Positions 24,198 to 32,281 of a stretch of DNA of 35,438 bases are shown piece after piece. The notes beneath the pieces are model-generated. The model saw only the letters and a program-made list of their open reading frames with translations, was not told the DNA's origin and did no database searches. The translations under genes were made by a program, and so were the position numbers. Every line of letters begins with the position of its first letter. The first letter of the stretch is position 1. The stretch comes from an uncultured Pelagibacteraceae bacterium (lineage in GTDB: Bacteria > Pseudomonadota > Alphaproteobacteria > Pelagibacterales > Pelagibacteraceae), in the NCBI GenBank assembly GCA_902579925.1, contig CACHIS010000008.1, positions 1 through 35,438 of the forward strand. Direction: 5' to 3'.

Positions 24198-25292
24198 ATG
24201 GAAGTTTTTCTACCAATAGCTCAAGTCTTTATTAATCCAGTCGAAATACTATTGTTAAGTGCTATAGTTGGAGTTCTTTCGGGCTTATTTGGAGTGGGTG
24301 GTGGTTTTTTAATGACCCCTTTTTTAATTTTTATGGGAGTTCCACCAGCATACGCAGTTGCTAATGAAGCTAATAATATTTTGGCAACCTCTGTATCAGG
24401 ATCTACCACTCATTGGTTAAAAAATACTTTAGATTACAAAATGGGTTTAATTATTGTCATTGGTGGATCCATAGGAACAGCTTTAGGTATTTTTACTTTT
24501 ACTTATTTTAAAGGTATTGGAAAAATAGATACAGTAATTTCACTAGCTTACATGTACATCCTTGCAATAATTGGAACATTAATGTTGGTCGAAAGTCTTG
24601 GGGAAATTGACAAAGCTAAAAAAAATATTGTAGAGAAAAAAAAATTACATGTTCATTATTGGATACATGGACTTCCTTTTAGAATGAGATTTCCTAAATC
24701 TAAATTATATGAAAGTATTTTTACTCCTATATTTATAGGTTTAGCTGTTGGTTTTATAGCAGCTATTATGGGTATAGGTGGTGCTTTTATATTAGTTCCA
24801 GCTATGATTTATATTATTAAAATGCCAACAAAATTAGTTCCTGGAACGTCTTTGTTTGTTACAATTTTTGTTAGTGTGATAGTGACATTTCTTCATTCAA
24901 TTAACTATGGCTCTATAGATTTAATGCTCGTATTAATGTTAGTTGTAGGTTCAATAATAGGAGTGCAAGTAGGACAAAAACTTGGAGAGCAAATAGATAG
25001 TTCAGGATTAAAAGCTTTATTAGCAATTTTATTATTAATCGTTGGGATCGTTATAGCTTATGATACTTTTTTTGCTGAAAATATTCAGAATGAAATTAGA
25101 TCAGTAGAGTCAATAGATTTAAATTTTTTTTCAAGATTTATTAAAGAGTTTTCTGAAGATATGCCGTTTTTTTATGGATTATTTTCAATTTTATTCGCTG
25201 TTATCTTAGGTATTGCTGCTGCATTTATTAGAAGATCAATTTCAAAGTTCAGAGAAAAATATTTTAAGAAAGCGGTAAAACAATCTAAGTAA
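24198..25292 (+). CDS. tauE: TauE/SafE family sulfite or sulfonate exporter
   Basis: A 364-residue membrane protein with two homologous halves. Each has the family motif: SGLFGVGGGFLMTPFLIFMGVPP in the first and AAIMGIGGAFILVPAMIYIIKMP in the second, with ANEANNILATSVSGS and PGTSLFVTIFVSV following. A soluble loop (about residues 135-170) and an extra C-terminal helix pair (FFYGLFSILFAVILGIAAAF) are present. The family exports sulfite, sulfoacetate and related anions. The position between apr and suyAB/xsc supports a sulfite role. Its end overlaps the convergent YeiH-like gene by 8 bp. Confidence 0.88.
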   Translation: MEVFLPIAQVFINPVEILLLSAIVGVLSGLFGVGGGFLMTPFLIFMGVPPAYAVANEANNILATSVSGSTTHWLKNTLDYKMGLIIVIGGSIGTALGIFTFTYFKGIGKIDTVISLAYMYILAIIGTLMLVESLGEIDKAKKNIVEKKKLHVHYWIHGLPFRMRFPKSKLYESIFTPIFIGLAVGFIAAIMGIGGAFILVPAMIYIIKMPTKLVPGTSLFVTIFVSVIVTFLHSINYGSIDLMLVLMLVVGSIIGVQVGQKLGEQIDSSGLKALLAILLLIVGIVIAYDTFFAENIQNEIRSVESIDLNFFSRFIKEFSEDMPFFYGLFSILFAVILGIAAAFIRRSISKFREKYFKKAVKQSK

Positions 25293-26358
25293 ATAATTTT
25301 AGATATATTTCAATTGTAAGGATACTAACAATACCTACGGTTAACATTGAAACAAATCCAACAACAAATGGTTTGTGCCCCATATTCTTGATATCTTTCA
25401 AATTTGTTGATAGGCCTATTGCTGCCATTGCCATAGTTAAGAATATTTTAGACAATGTTTTTATAAAATTTACCATTTCATTCCAATTACTAGTGTTATC
25501 AACTAAGAAAATTTGGTCACCTACATTCCTTAAAATTATCATTCCAACAAAACCCAATACAAAATAAGGAAATATATTTAAAATAGAATAATTTTTCTCA
25601 TTTGTATGACCTCTATTATAAAGGAAAGCAAAAAGTGGAATCATTATTATCAGCGATGTATTTCTGATAAGTTTAGTTACAGTTGCTATATTTAATGTTT
25701 CAGGACTATTAAATTGTTGATCGTAAATAAGACCAGCTGCAGCCACCTGAGAAGTTTCGTGTATCGCAGTACCTAAAAATAGACCTGCAAACATAGAGTT
25801 ACCCCCAAAATAAAAATTTGCAAAGTATGGGTATAACAGCATAGACAATATCCCAAATAAAGTAATATTAGCAATCGCATAAGACACCTCGCTTTTATTT
25901 GCTTTTATTACTGGTGCTGTAGCCATTATTGCAGTGGTTCCACAAACAGTGCTGCCTATTGATATTAGGTAAGCCATTCTGGTAGGTATTTTGAGTTTTT
26001 TTATTAATAATTTAATAACTATTAATACACTTATTATACAAATTAATATCAATGGAATAGCAATTTTTCCAAAATCTAAAAATTCAAAAGGCTTTAATTG
26101 TATACCTAAACAAATAATTCCAAGTTTTAATAAATAGTCTCTTGTAAAATCTAAGCCCTTCTGGAAAGTATCTCGGATTTTAAAAAAATTACCAAAAAAT
26201 ATTCCTAATAAAATTGCAATCATCGCTGTAGATATTGGACTTTTGTTATATTCTAAAAGCTCGATGCCAATTATATTATTAAATCCTTGAGAAAGAGAAT
26301 AAAGTACAAATGCAAGGATAATACCTGGTACTACCACCAAGTATTTTTTGTATACCAT
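25285..26358 (-). CDS. YeiH/UPF0324 family putative sulfate exporter
   Basis: This 357-residue protein has about ten membrane helices. The family motifs are ISIGSTVCGTTAIMATAPVI, then GLFLGTAIHETSQVAAAG, and near the end MAMAAIGLSTNLKDIKNMG. Members (PF03601 group) are annotated as putative sulfate exporters because they often sit with sulfonate genes such as suyAB and xsc. Biochemical proof is thin. Here it is 14 bp downstream of suyB on the same strand, so it is likely the last gene of a suyA-suyB-exporter operon, which would remove the sulfate or sulfite end product. Confidence 0.87.
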   Translation of the reverse strand: MVYKKYLVVVPGIILAFVLYSLSQGFNNIIGIELLEYNKSPISTAMIAILLGIFFGNFFKIRDTFQKGLDFTRDYLLKLGIICLGIQLKPFEFLDFGKIAIPLILICIISVLIVIKLLIKKLKIPTRMAYLISIGSTVCGTTAIMATAPVIKANKSEVSYAIANITLFGILSMLLYPYFANFYFGGNSMFAGLFLGTAIHETSQVAAAGLIYDQQFNSPETLNIATVTKLIRNTSLIIMIPLFAFLYNRGHTNEKNYSILNIFPYFVLGFVGMIILRNVGDQIFLVDNTSNWNEMVNFIKTLSKIFLTMAMAAIGLSTNLKDIKNMGHKPFVVGFVSMLTVGIVSILTIEIYLKLFT

Positions 26359-26372
26359 TTTAAATAAAATAA

Positions 26373-27539
26373 TTATGCACTTCTATAAAGTTTGGTCATA
26401 ACAAACTCTTTATGACCTAAAGCTTCAGCACAGGTTAATCTTCCATTAGCAACTCTTAAAGTTGTTTCAATAAGTTTATCTCCCGCCTCTGATAAATTCA
26501 TTTCTCTTGAAAGAATTTTTGAAACATCACAATCTACATGTTCACTCATACTTTTTGCAGTCAATGGATTTGCTGTTAACTTAACAACAGGTTCTATTGG
26601 GTTTCCCACAATATTGCCCTGACCAGTTGGGAATAAATGAATATTAAAACCTGCTGCAGCTTGTAGTGTTACACACTCGGCTGCTGCCGATGAAGTATCC
26701 ATAAAATATAATCCTTTACCTTTTTTAGGTTCTTCAGCTGGTTCAAGGACATCTACAAATTTACAATTTCCAATTTTTTGAAAGTTTCCAAAAGCTTTTT
26801 CCTCAATAGTTGTTAAACCTCCAGCAATGTTACCTGCTGTTGGCTGACTTTCAGAGAGATCGTCTGTTGCCTCTTTTAAAATGAAATCATTATATGCACT
26901 CCAAGTTTTCATAAATTTATCTGATGCTTCTTTTGTAGCACCTCTTGTTGCACAAACTTTTTCTGCACCAGTAAGTTCTGATGTCTCACCAAAACACAAG
27001 TGGACACCTAATGGTTCTAGTTTATCCATTAAATTTCCAACAGTTGGATTAGACGCTAATCCTGATGTTGTATCAGACTCGCCGCATTTAACTGAGATCC
27101 ATAAATCACTTATTGGACATTCTTCCCTTTGTTTTTCAGAAGCCCACATCACAAATTCTTGAGCTTTTTTTGATGCTTTCATTACTGTTCCAATATCCCC
27201 TGTTCGTTCAATATGAAAACCTTCAACTGGTTTGCCAGTTTTTGCAATTCCATCAACAATTTTTTTTGTCCATTTTGGCTCTATGCCAATTACAATTACT
27301 GCTGCAACATTTGGGTTGCATCCAGTTCCAATCATCGTTCTAAAATGTAATTCTAAATCTGCACCAAATTGCAGTCTTCCATAGGAATGAGGTAGGGCTA
27401 TTGTGCCTTTAATATTATTTGAAACTGATTCTGCACATGCATTTGAAATATCATCAACTGGGAGTATGATTACATGATTTCTTGTTCCAGCTCTCCCGTT
27501 TTCTCTTTTATAACCTAAAAAACTTTTTGGAATTTCCAT
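26373..27539 (-). CDS. suyB: (R)-sulfolactate sulfo-lyase large subunit (UxaA family)
   Basis: The 388-residue protein belongs to the UxaA/GarD family: [20 protein letters not shown] at the start, [30 protein letters not shown], and [25 protein letters not shown]. Several conserved cysteines (in [14 protein letters not shown] and others) may hold metal or an iron-sulfur cluster. I assign SuyB rather than altronate or galactarate dehydratase because the SAF-domain subunit is a separate gene next to it, because xsc is divergent from it, and because no sugar-acid genes are near. The reaction is sulfolactate to pyruvate plus sulfite. Two-gene altronate dehydratases remain the alternative. Confidence 0.78.
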   Translation of the reverse strand: MEIPKSFLGYKRENGRAGTRNHVIILPVDDISNACAESVSNNIKGTIALPHSYGRLQFGADLELHFRTMIGTGCNPNVAAVIVIGIEPKWTKKIVDGIAKTGKPVEGFHIERTGDIGTVMKASKKAQEFVMWASEKQREECPISDLWISVKCGESDTTSGLASNPTVGNLMDKLEPLGVHLCFGETSELTGAEKVCATRGATKEASDKFMKTWSAYNDFILKEATDDLSESQPTAGNIAGGLTTIEEKAFGNFQKIGNCKFVDVLEPAEEPKKGKGLYFMDTSSAAAECVTLQAAAGFNIHLFPTGQGNIVGNPIEPVVKLTANPLTAKSMSEHVDCDVSKILSREMNLSEAGDKLIETTLRVANGRLTCAEALGHKEFVMTKLYRSA

Positions 27540-27542
27540 AAA

Positions 27543-27827
27543 TTACCACTTTTTTGTTTTTACATTATGAACATGAACATGTTCACCTTTTTTGATTGGT
27601 TTAACCACTTTACCAATATCGTGTCCATATTTAAGAATAGTATCACCCTCATTTAGGTCAATCATAGCTATTTTATGGCCTAATGGGATTTCATCTTTTG
27701 ATTGAATGCTTTTTGAGCTGTCATTCTCCATAATCCAGCAATTACATTCTTGTTTTGGGGTAATTTTTTCAATTACTACAACGCCTACATTGTCTTTTTG
27801 ATCGTGAATTATAATTTCAGTAGCCAT
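27543..27827 (-). CDS. suyA: (R)-sulfolactate sulfo-lyase small subunit (SAF domain)
   Basis: A 94-residue SAF-domain protein. The middle is DEIPLGHKIAMIDLNEGDTI, followed by KYGHDIGKVVKPIKKGEHVHVHNVKTKKW, the usual ending of SuyA/UxaA small subunits with HVHVHN. It acts together with the large subunit, from which 3 bp separate it. No strong ribosome binding site is visible. Transcription probably starts near 27856 (see the promoter entry), giving a leader of about 30 bases. Confidence 0.8.
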   Translation of the reverse strand: MATEIIIHDQKDNVGVVVIEKITPKQECNCWIMENDSSKSIQSKDEIPLGHKIAMIDLNEGDTILKYGHDIGKVVKPIKKGEHVHVHNVKTKKW

Positions 27828-27845
27828 ATCGTGTCGAATTGTTTA

Positions 27846-27890
27846 TTTGAAATTTTCAAAATCTTATATATTAATCGCGAAAATTAACAA
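27846..27890 (-). promoter_or_regulatory. suyAB promoter with a palindromic operator at the start point
   Basis: On the minus strand TTGTTA (27890-27885) and TATAAG (27868-27863) are 16 bp apart and fit -35 and -10 boxes (4/6 and 5/6). The predicted start of transcription falls in the inverted repeat TTTGAAA-T-TTTCAAA (27846-27860), 7 bp arms around one base. A regulator bound there would block transcription of suyAB and could also affect the divergent xsc. No regulator gene is in this window. The palindrome is directly visible, the function is inferred. Confidence 0.45.
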
Positions 27891-27940
27891 TTAAATTTTA
27901 TATATATTGTATTACTCGCTATTTTAAAAAAGGTTTAACT

Positions 27941-29725
27941 ATGACGAAAATGACAACAGAGGAAGCTTTTGTAAAAGTATTACAAATGCATGGCATTGAA
28001 CATGCTTTCGGAATTATTGGATCAGCATTTATGCCAATCTCGGATATTTTTCCTGATGCAGGTATAACTTTTTGGGATGTTGCTCATGAAACAAATGGTG
28101 GATTAATTGCGGATGGTTACACAAGATCTACTGGAAAAATCTCTATGGTCATTGCGCAAAATGGACCTGGTATTACTGGTTTAGTTACACCAATCAAAAC
28201 AGCTTACTGGAACCACACTCCTTTATTATTAGTAACACCTCAGGCTGCAAATAAAACTATGGGTCAAGGTGGTTTCCAAGAAGTTGAACAAATGAATTTA
28301 TTTAAAGATATGGTTTGTTATCAAGAGGAGGTCAGAGATCCTTCTAGGATGGCTGAAGTTTTAAATAGAGTTATAGAAAAAGCTATTAGAGGATCAGCAC
28401 CCGCGCAAATAAATGTTCCTAGAGATTACTGGACACAAGTTATTGATATTGAACTTCCACCAATTGTAAGATTAGAAAGACAAGGTGGAGGTGCGGATGC
28501 GATTTCGAAAGCTGCTGATCTTTTATCAAAAGCAAAATTTCCAGTTATTTTGTCAGGAGCAGGTGTTGTTATCGGTGGTGCCATTGACGAAACAAAAAAA
28601 CTTGCTGAAAAATTAGACTCACCAGTTTGTTCTGGTTATCAACACAACGATAGTTTTCCGGGAAGTCACCCTTTAGCAGTTGGACCGTTGGGATATAATG
28701 GGTCAAAAGCTGCAATGGAATTAATTTCTAAAGCAGATGTAGTTTTAGCATTAGGGACTAGATTAAATCCTTTTTCAACTTTACCAGGTTATGGAATAGA
28801 TTACTGGCCAAAGAACGCAAACATAATTCAAGTTGATATTAACCCAGACAGAATTGGTCTAACTAAGAAAGTTACGGTAGGAATAAGTGGTGATGCAAAA
28901 TTAGTTGCTCAACAAATTTTTGATAAACTTACCTCTAATGCAGGAGATACAGATAGACAAAAAAGAAAAGATTTAATTCATCAAACAAAATCTGCTTGGT
29001 TACAAAAATTATCAAGTTTAGATCATGAAGAGGATGACGAGGGGACTGTTTGGAATAAAGAGGCTAGAGAAAGAGACAAAGATAGAATGTCTCCGCGACA
29101 AGCATGGAGAGCTATACAAGCTGGAATGCCAGAGGATGTAATAATCTCAAGTGATATTGGAAATAATTGTGCGATTGGAAATGCTTATCCTACTTTTGAG
29201 AAACCAAGAAAATACTTAGCTCCTGGTTTGTTCGGACCTTGTGGTTATGGTTTCCCTTCAATCTTAGGTGCTAAAATTGGATGCCCCGATACACCGGTAA
29301 TAGGCTTTGCAGGAGATGGTGCATTTGGAATTAGTATGAATGAGATGAGCTCTTGTGCTAGAGAAGAGTGGCCTGCAATCACTATGGTAATTTTCAGAAA
29401 TTATCAATGGGGAGCAGAAAAAAGAAATACTACACTTTGGTTCGATAATAATTTTATCGGAACTGAGCTGGATCCTGAATTAAGCTTTGCTAAAGTAGCG
29501 AATGCATGTGGTTTAAAAGGTGTAACAGTAAAAACAATGGATGAAACCACAGCTGCTATAAAACAATCTTGTGAAGATCAAAAAAAGGGAATTACGACTT
29601 TTATTGAAGTAATATTAAATCAAGAATTAGGTGAACCATTTAGAAGAGATGCAATGAAAAAACCAGTAAAAGTTGCAGGTATTAAAAAAGAAGACATGAA
29701 AAAACAACCATCTTTAATCTCATAA
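27941..29725 (+). CDS. xsc: Sulfoacetaldehyde acetyltransferase Xsc
   Basis: A thiamine-diphosphate enzyme of 594 aa. The N-terminus GIEHAFGIIGSAFMPISDIFPDAGI is characteristic of Xsc and distinguishes it from acetolactate synthase or oxalyl-CoA decarboxylase. HETNGGLIADGYTR carries the catalytic glutamate region shift, and the C-terminal IGFAGDGAFGISMNEM with RNYQWGAEKRN is the GDG-N type diphosphate-binding motif. It turns sulfoacetaldehyde plus phosphate into acetyl phosphate plus sulfite, the step that joins taurine, isethionate and sulfolactate routes. AAAAAAGG before the ATG is the ribosome binding site. It is divergent from suyAB by 113 bp. No phosphate acetyltransferase is in the window. 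Confidence 0.93.
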   Translation: MTKMTTEEAFVKVLQMHGIEHAFGIIGSAFMPISDIFPDAGITFWDVAHETNGGLIADGYTRSTGKISMVIAQNGPGITGLVTPIKTAYWNHTPLLLVTPQAANKTMGQGGFQEVEQMNLFKDMVCYQEEVRDPSRMAEVLNRVIEKAIRGSAPAQINVPRDYWTQVIDIELPPIVRLERQGGGADAISKAADLLSKAKFPVILSGAGVVIGGAIDETKKLAEKLDSPVCSGYQHNDSFPGSHPLAVGPLGYNGSKAAMELISKADVVLALGTRLNPFSTLPGYGIDYWPKNANIIQVDINPDRIGLTKKVTVGISGDAKLVAQQIFDKLTSNAGDTDRQKRKDLIHQTKSAWLQKLSSLDHEEDDEGTVWNKEARERDKDRMSPRQAWRAIQAGMPEDVIISSDIGNNCAIGNAYPTFEKPRKYLAPGLFGPCGYGFPSILGAKIGCPDTPVIGFAGDGAFGISMNEMSSCAREEWPAITMVIFRNYQWGAEKRNTTLWFDNNFIGTELDPELSFAKVANACGLKGVTVKTMDETTAAIKQSCEDQKKGITTFIEVILNQELGEPFRRDAMKKPVKVAGIKKEDMKKQPSLIS

Positions 29726-29726
29726 A

Positions 29727-30977
29727 ATGCAATTTAAATTTATTGGTAATGCTGGTGGTATATTTAAGGGTTCAGGTGGTACTAGAATTTTATGTGATCC
29801 ATGGATAGTAGATGGCGTGTTTGAAGATGCCTGGTATCATTACCCACCACTTGAGACAAAATTAACTGATATCAAGGATGTAGATGGCATTTATGTTAGT
29901 CACATTCATCCAGATCACTATGATGAGAGAAACTTTGATTTTCCAAAAAATATTCCCATAATTATTTTAAATGAAGGACCAAACTTTTTAAAAAAGAATT
30001 TAATCAATAAAGGTTTTAATAATCTTATAGAAATTAAAGACAATGAAACAGTAAAGTTTAAAGAATTCAGATTGACTTTATATAAACCTTTTACAAAACA
30101 TATCTTTGAAGAATCATTAATTGGTAACTTAATTGATAGTGCTTTAGTATTAGAAAACGATGGTATAACTGCTGTTAATTTCAACGACAATCAACCAGAT
30201 GAAGAAGCATGTAAATTTTTAAAAAATAAATTTAAAAATATAGACTTGGCGCTTTTAAATTATAACGCAGCTGGACCATATCCATCTTGTTTTGATAATT
30301 TATCCATCAAAGAAAAAATAAGTGAAAACAAGAGAATTTTAAAAAGAAATTTTGATCATTTATGTAATATAATTCCCATTCTTCAAGCAAAATCAGTATT
30401 ACCTTTTGCTGGGTCATATATTATCGGAGGCAAAAATTATTATAAAAATGAATACTTAGGAACTACAACCTGGGATGAGTGTGCTGACTATTTAAGAGAT
30501 AATTTAAAATTTGATACTAATGTGTTTTGTTTAAGAGAAAATCAAACCTATGATATTAAAGATCAAAAGCAATTGAGTAAATATGAAAAATTAGATATCC
30601 AACAAATGAAAAAATATATCAATTCATTAAAAGATAAAAAATACGATTTTGAAAATGATGAAATCCCTGAAATTTCTAAATTAAAAAATGAGTTAAATTT
30701 AGCTGCAACTAAATTTGTCGAGAGAATTAAGAAATTTAATATTGAATTAAAAACAAATGTTTATTTAAAAGTACAGAATGAAGATATAAAAATAATCAAG
30801 GGTAAAGAAAATGACAGACATCTATACTGTGATTTAGATTTAAGGCTATTAAGTAGAATTATTCATAAAAAAGCACACTGGAATAATGCTGAAATAGGAA
30901 CACATATTAATTTTAAAAGAGTACCTAATAAGATGGACCCAGATGTTCATACTTGTATGAGTTTTTTCCATTTATAG
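29727..30977 (+). CDS. Metallo-beta-lactamase-fold protein, CMAH/UlaG-like, coupled to xsc
   Basis: This 416-residue protein has GGTRILCDPWIVDGVFEDAW near the start and the metal motif SHIHPDHYDE (His59, His61, Asp63, His64) as in Rieske-less CMP-N-acetylneuraminate hydroxylase-like and UlaG-like hydrolases. The C-terminal part ends HWNNAEIGTHINFKRVPNK and MSFFHL, a stretch found in UDP-MurNAc hydroxylase-like proteins. About residues 180-305 are a helical region I do not recognise. The gene starts 1 bp after the xsc stop, so it is surely cotranscribed. A function on a sulfonate or nucleotide-sugar substrate cannot be chosen. No N-terminal signal peptide is seen. Confidence 0.7.
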   Translation: MQFKFIGNAGGIFKGSGGTRILCDPWIVDGVFEDAWYHYPPLETKLTDIKDVDGIYVSHIHPDHYDERNFDFPKNIPIIILNEGPNFLKKNLINKGFNNLIEIKDNETVKFKEFRLTLYKPFTKHIFEESLIGNLIDSALVLENDGITAVNFNDNQPDEEACKFLKNKFKNIDLALLNYNAAGPYPSCFDNLSIKEKISENKRILKRNFDHLCNIIPILQAKSVLPFAGSYIIGGKNYYKNEYLGTTTWDECADYLRDNLKFDTNVFCLRENQTYDIKDQKQLSKYEKLDIQQMKKYINSLKDKKYDFENDEIPEISKLKNELNLAATKFVERIKKFNIELKTNVYLKVQNEDIKIIKGKENDRHLYCDLDLRLLSRIIHKKAHWNNAEIGTHINFKRVPNKMDPDVHTCMSFFHL

Positions 30978-30997
30978 TTAATTTTGATAAATGAGTA

Positions 30998-31032
30998 GGG
31001 GCGTTCCGTTGTCAGGTGCCCCATACCCCCCC
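30998..31032. other. G/C-rich hairpin and C7 tract in a gene-free gap
   Basis: GGGGC (30998-31002) pairs with GCCCC (31018-31022) with a 15-base loop, and seven C follow at 31026-31032. In this A/T-rich genome such a G/C block stands out. It lies between convergent 3' ends (the MBL-fold gene and the 63 aa gene) and may be a shared terminator without a T-run, or the end of a structured RNA. The C7 could also pair with the GGGG in place of the short stem. Confidence 0.4.
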
Positions 31033-31039
31033 AGTGAAC

Positions 31040-31231
31040 TTAAATAACTTTAGACGGACTTCTTATATGTCCCAGGACTTTTCCACTATTTTTTCCGGTC
31101 TTCACTAAATAACCACTTGTGCCGTTATCGTTAGCACTTACGGTTTTTGCATTTCGAAACATAAGTTGATTTAGCCTTGCATTTTTTGAGCCTCGGCTAA
31201 ACAAACTCAGTATTCTGTGCATTCTTTTCAT
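31040..31231 (-). CDS. Small basic protein, 63 aa, unknown
   Basis: Supported by a strong ribosome binding site AAGGAG five bases before the ATG at 31231. The protein begins MKRMHRILSLFSRGSKNARL and is rich in Lys, Arg, Ser and Asn, without hydrophobic helix beyond a short N-terminal part. It includes ANDNG and ends HIRSPSKVI. No family is recognised. Codon use is less A/T-biased than its neighbours (CGA, GGC, CCG, ACC, CTG occur), which may mean structural RNA constraint, high expression or transfer. The leader contains paired hairpins (see next entry). Confidence 0.65.
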   Translation of the reverse strand: MKRMHRILSLFSRGSKNARLNQLMFRNAKTVSANDNGTSGYLVKTGKNSGKVLGHIRSPSKVI

Positions 31232-31245
31232 ACACTCTCCTTGTT

Positions 31246-31308
31246 AGTTTTCCAAAACTCGCTTTTAACCGATGCGATATCGGTCTCTTTTTCACCATGA
31301 GATATGGT
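31246..31308 (-). promoter_or_regulatory. Leader with three hairpins, two of them related repeats
   Basis: Three perfect small inverted repeats lie upstream of the 63 aa gene: AGTTTT-CC-AAAACT (31246-31259, immediately 5' of the ribosome binding site), ACCGAT-GCGAT-ATCGGT (31268-31284) and ACCAT-GAGAT-ATGGT (31294-31308). The last two resemble each other, with five-base loops GCGAT and GAGAT, spaced 26 bp apart. They could be RNA stems binding a regulator or ligand, or tandem DNA operators. I cannot match them to a known riboswitch class. Confidence 0.5.
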
Positions 31309-31352
31309 TTAAGGAATCTACTTCAAAAATAAATGTTAAGCAATCGATTTTG

Positions 31353-31475
31353 TTATAAGTCTAAATTCGGTCTATTATCTTTATTATTGTATCTATCAAT
31401 TTCTTTTTGAGTAACAGGTCTGAACAATACCCATACAACAACAACAACCAAAACTAAAAGTATAAATGTTTTCAC
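31353..31475 (-). CDS. Small single-pass membrane protein, 40 aa
   Basis: A hand-read frame starting with GTG at 31475, three bases after the stop of the hydratase gene. The peptide has one N-terminal helix (MKTFILLVLVVVVVWVLF) with a soluble tail of about 22 residues, RPVTQKEIDRYNNKDNRPN, then LDL. Translational coupling to the hydratase gene is likely; AAGAAG near its stop may act as binding site. The function is unknown. The clean helix-plus-tail topology and frame without interruption support it. Confidence 0.5.
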   Translation of the reverse strand: MKTFILLVLVVVVVWVLFRPVTQKEIDRYNNKDNRPNLDL

Positions 31476-31478
31476 TTC

Positions 31479-32249
31479 TTATCTAATTATAGCTTTTACA
31501 GATCCTAGTTTATCTATCTTGCCTGAGTAAAGGCCTTTACCAATTGGAACGACCCCAACAGTAGATCCCGTAAATACATAAAAATTTTTGTTTAAAATTA
31601 ATTTATCTTTTCTAATTTTATTTAAAACAAATCTTAATGAGTTCAATGGATTAACAAAAACTGCACTGGTATTACCGTTTATATTTTGTTTGGTTTTTTT
31701 GTTTGAAATATTAGTTTTTAAATTTCCAATATTTATTTTTTTATACCTTTTCTTTTGACCGATTAAAAACTTAACATTAGCTCCAAAATCACTACTTAAA
31801 TCTCCAAATGAGGTAATTCCTTTTTTTCTTTGCCTATAACCCACAATTTCAATACAAGGAGCCATATGAGATATAAATTTTGATATATTTTTCATTGTAA
31901 CCACCCCTTTAGAATTAAAAAAAGATTTTTTGATTAAATAACAAACCTCCAATTCAATTCCAAAAGTAGTTCTACTAATCTTTACACTTTTTCCACTTTT
32001 TAAAAAATTATCTTTATAAACAGATGCATAAAATGGTTCTTTTTCTTTTAATTTTTTCATAACTGGAATCCCAGTTCCACCAGCTTTGTAACCTATAACA
32101 GGTTTTTTTACTTTACTTTCGCAAAGCATTCTAAATTTATTAGCTTCAGTAAGTTTTTTAGTAAACTTTCTTGGTAATGGTGCAATAATCTTATTTTTTA
32201 GAAAAGCTCTTACCAATTTATTGGAGGTTTTTTCTGTAAGTGTGCCCAT
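31479..32249 (-). CDS. 2-keto-4-pentenoate hydratase/FAH-family protein (MhpD-like)
   Basis: A 256-residue protein with the pattern of the 2-oxopent-4-enoate hydratase branch of the fumarylacetoacetate hydrolase superfamily: VIGYKAGGT, TTFGIELEVCYLI (metal ligand region), MAPCIEIVGYR, SSDFGANVKFLIGQ and FTGSTVGVVPIGKG. Such enzymes hydrate or decarboxylate 2-oxo acids from aromatic degradation, but no other ring-cleavage genes are near, so the substrate is open. It is preceded by a 49 aa membrane peptide gene (32 bp spacer) and followed by the 40 aa one. Confidence 0.82.
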   Translation of the reverse strand: MGTLTEKTSNKLVRAFLKNKIIAPLPRKFTKKLTEANKFRMLCESKVKKPVIGYKAGGTGIPVMKKLKEKEPFYASVYKDNFLKSGKSVKISRTTFGIELEVCYLIKKSFFNSKGVVTMKNISKFISHMAPCIEIVGYRQRKKGITSFGDLSSDFGANVKFLIGQKKRYKKINIGNLKTNISNKKTKQNINGNTSAVFVNPLNSLRFVLNKIRKDKLILNKNFYVFTGSTVGVVPIGKGLYSGKIDKLGSVKAIIR

Positions 32250-32281
32250 ATTATTTAATTTTATTTTTCATAAACTATATT

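Noticed and set aside
23995..24216. A 73 aa minus-strand frame between the apr operon and tauE
   Set aside because: It has no ribosome binding site or recognisable domain and runs into the start of tauE. The plus-strand 44 aa frame gives a better peptide.
26881..27343. Open frames on the plus strand opposite suyB
   Set aside because: They are shadows of the well-supported minus-strand coding frame and have no ribosome binding sites or recognisable domains.
26373..27827. Altronate or galactarate dehydratase (sugar-acid breakdown)
   Set aside because: No sugar-acid genes are nearby. xsc, apr and sulfur exporters surround the pair, which fits SuyAB better. It remains the alternative.
31040..31231. 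A tmRNA gene, because the small protein contains ANDN like alphaproteobacterial tmRNA tags
   Set aside because: The frame continues well past the tag length without ending in LAA or VAA plus stop, no tRNA-like acceptor parts were found, and a strong ribosome binding site precedes the ATG.
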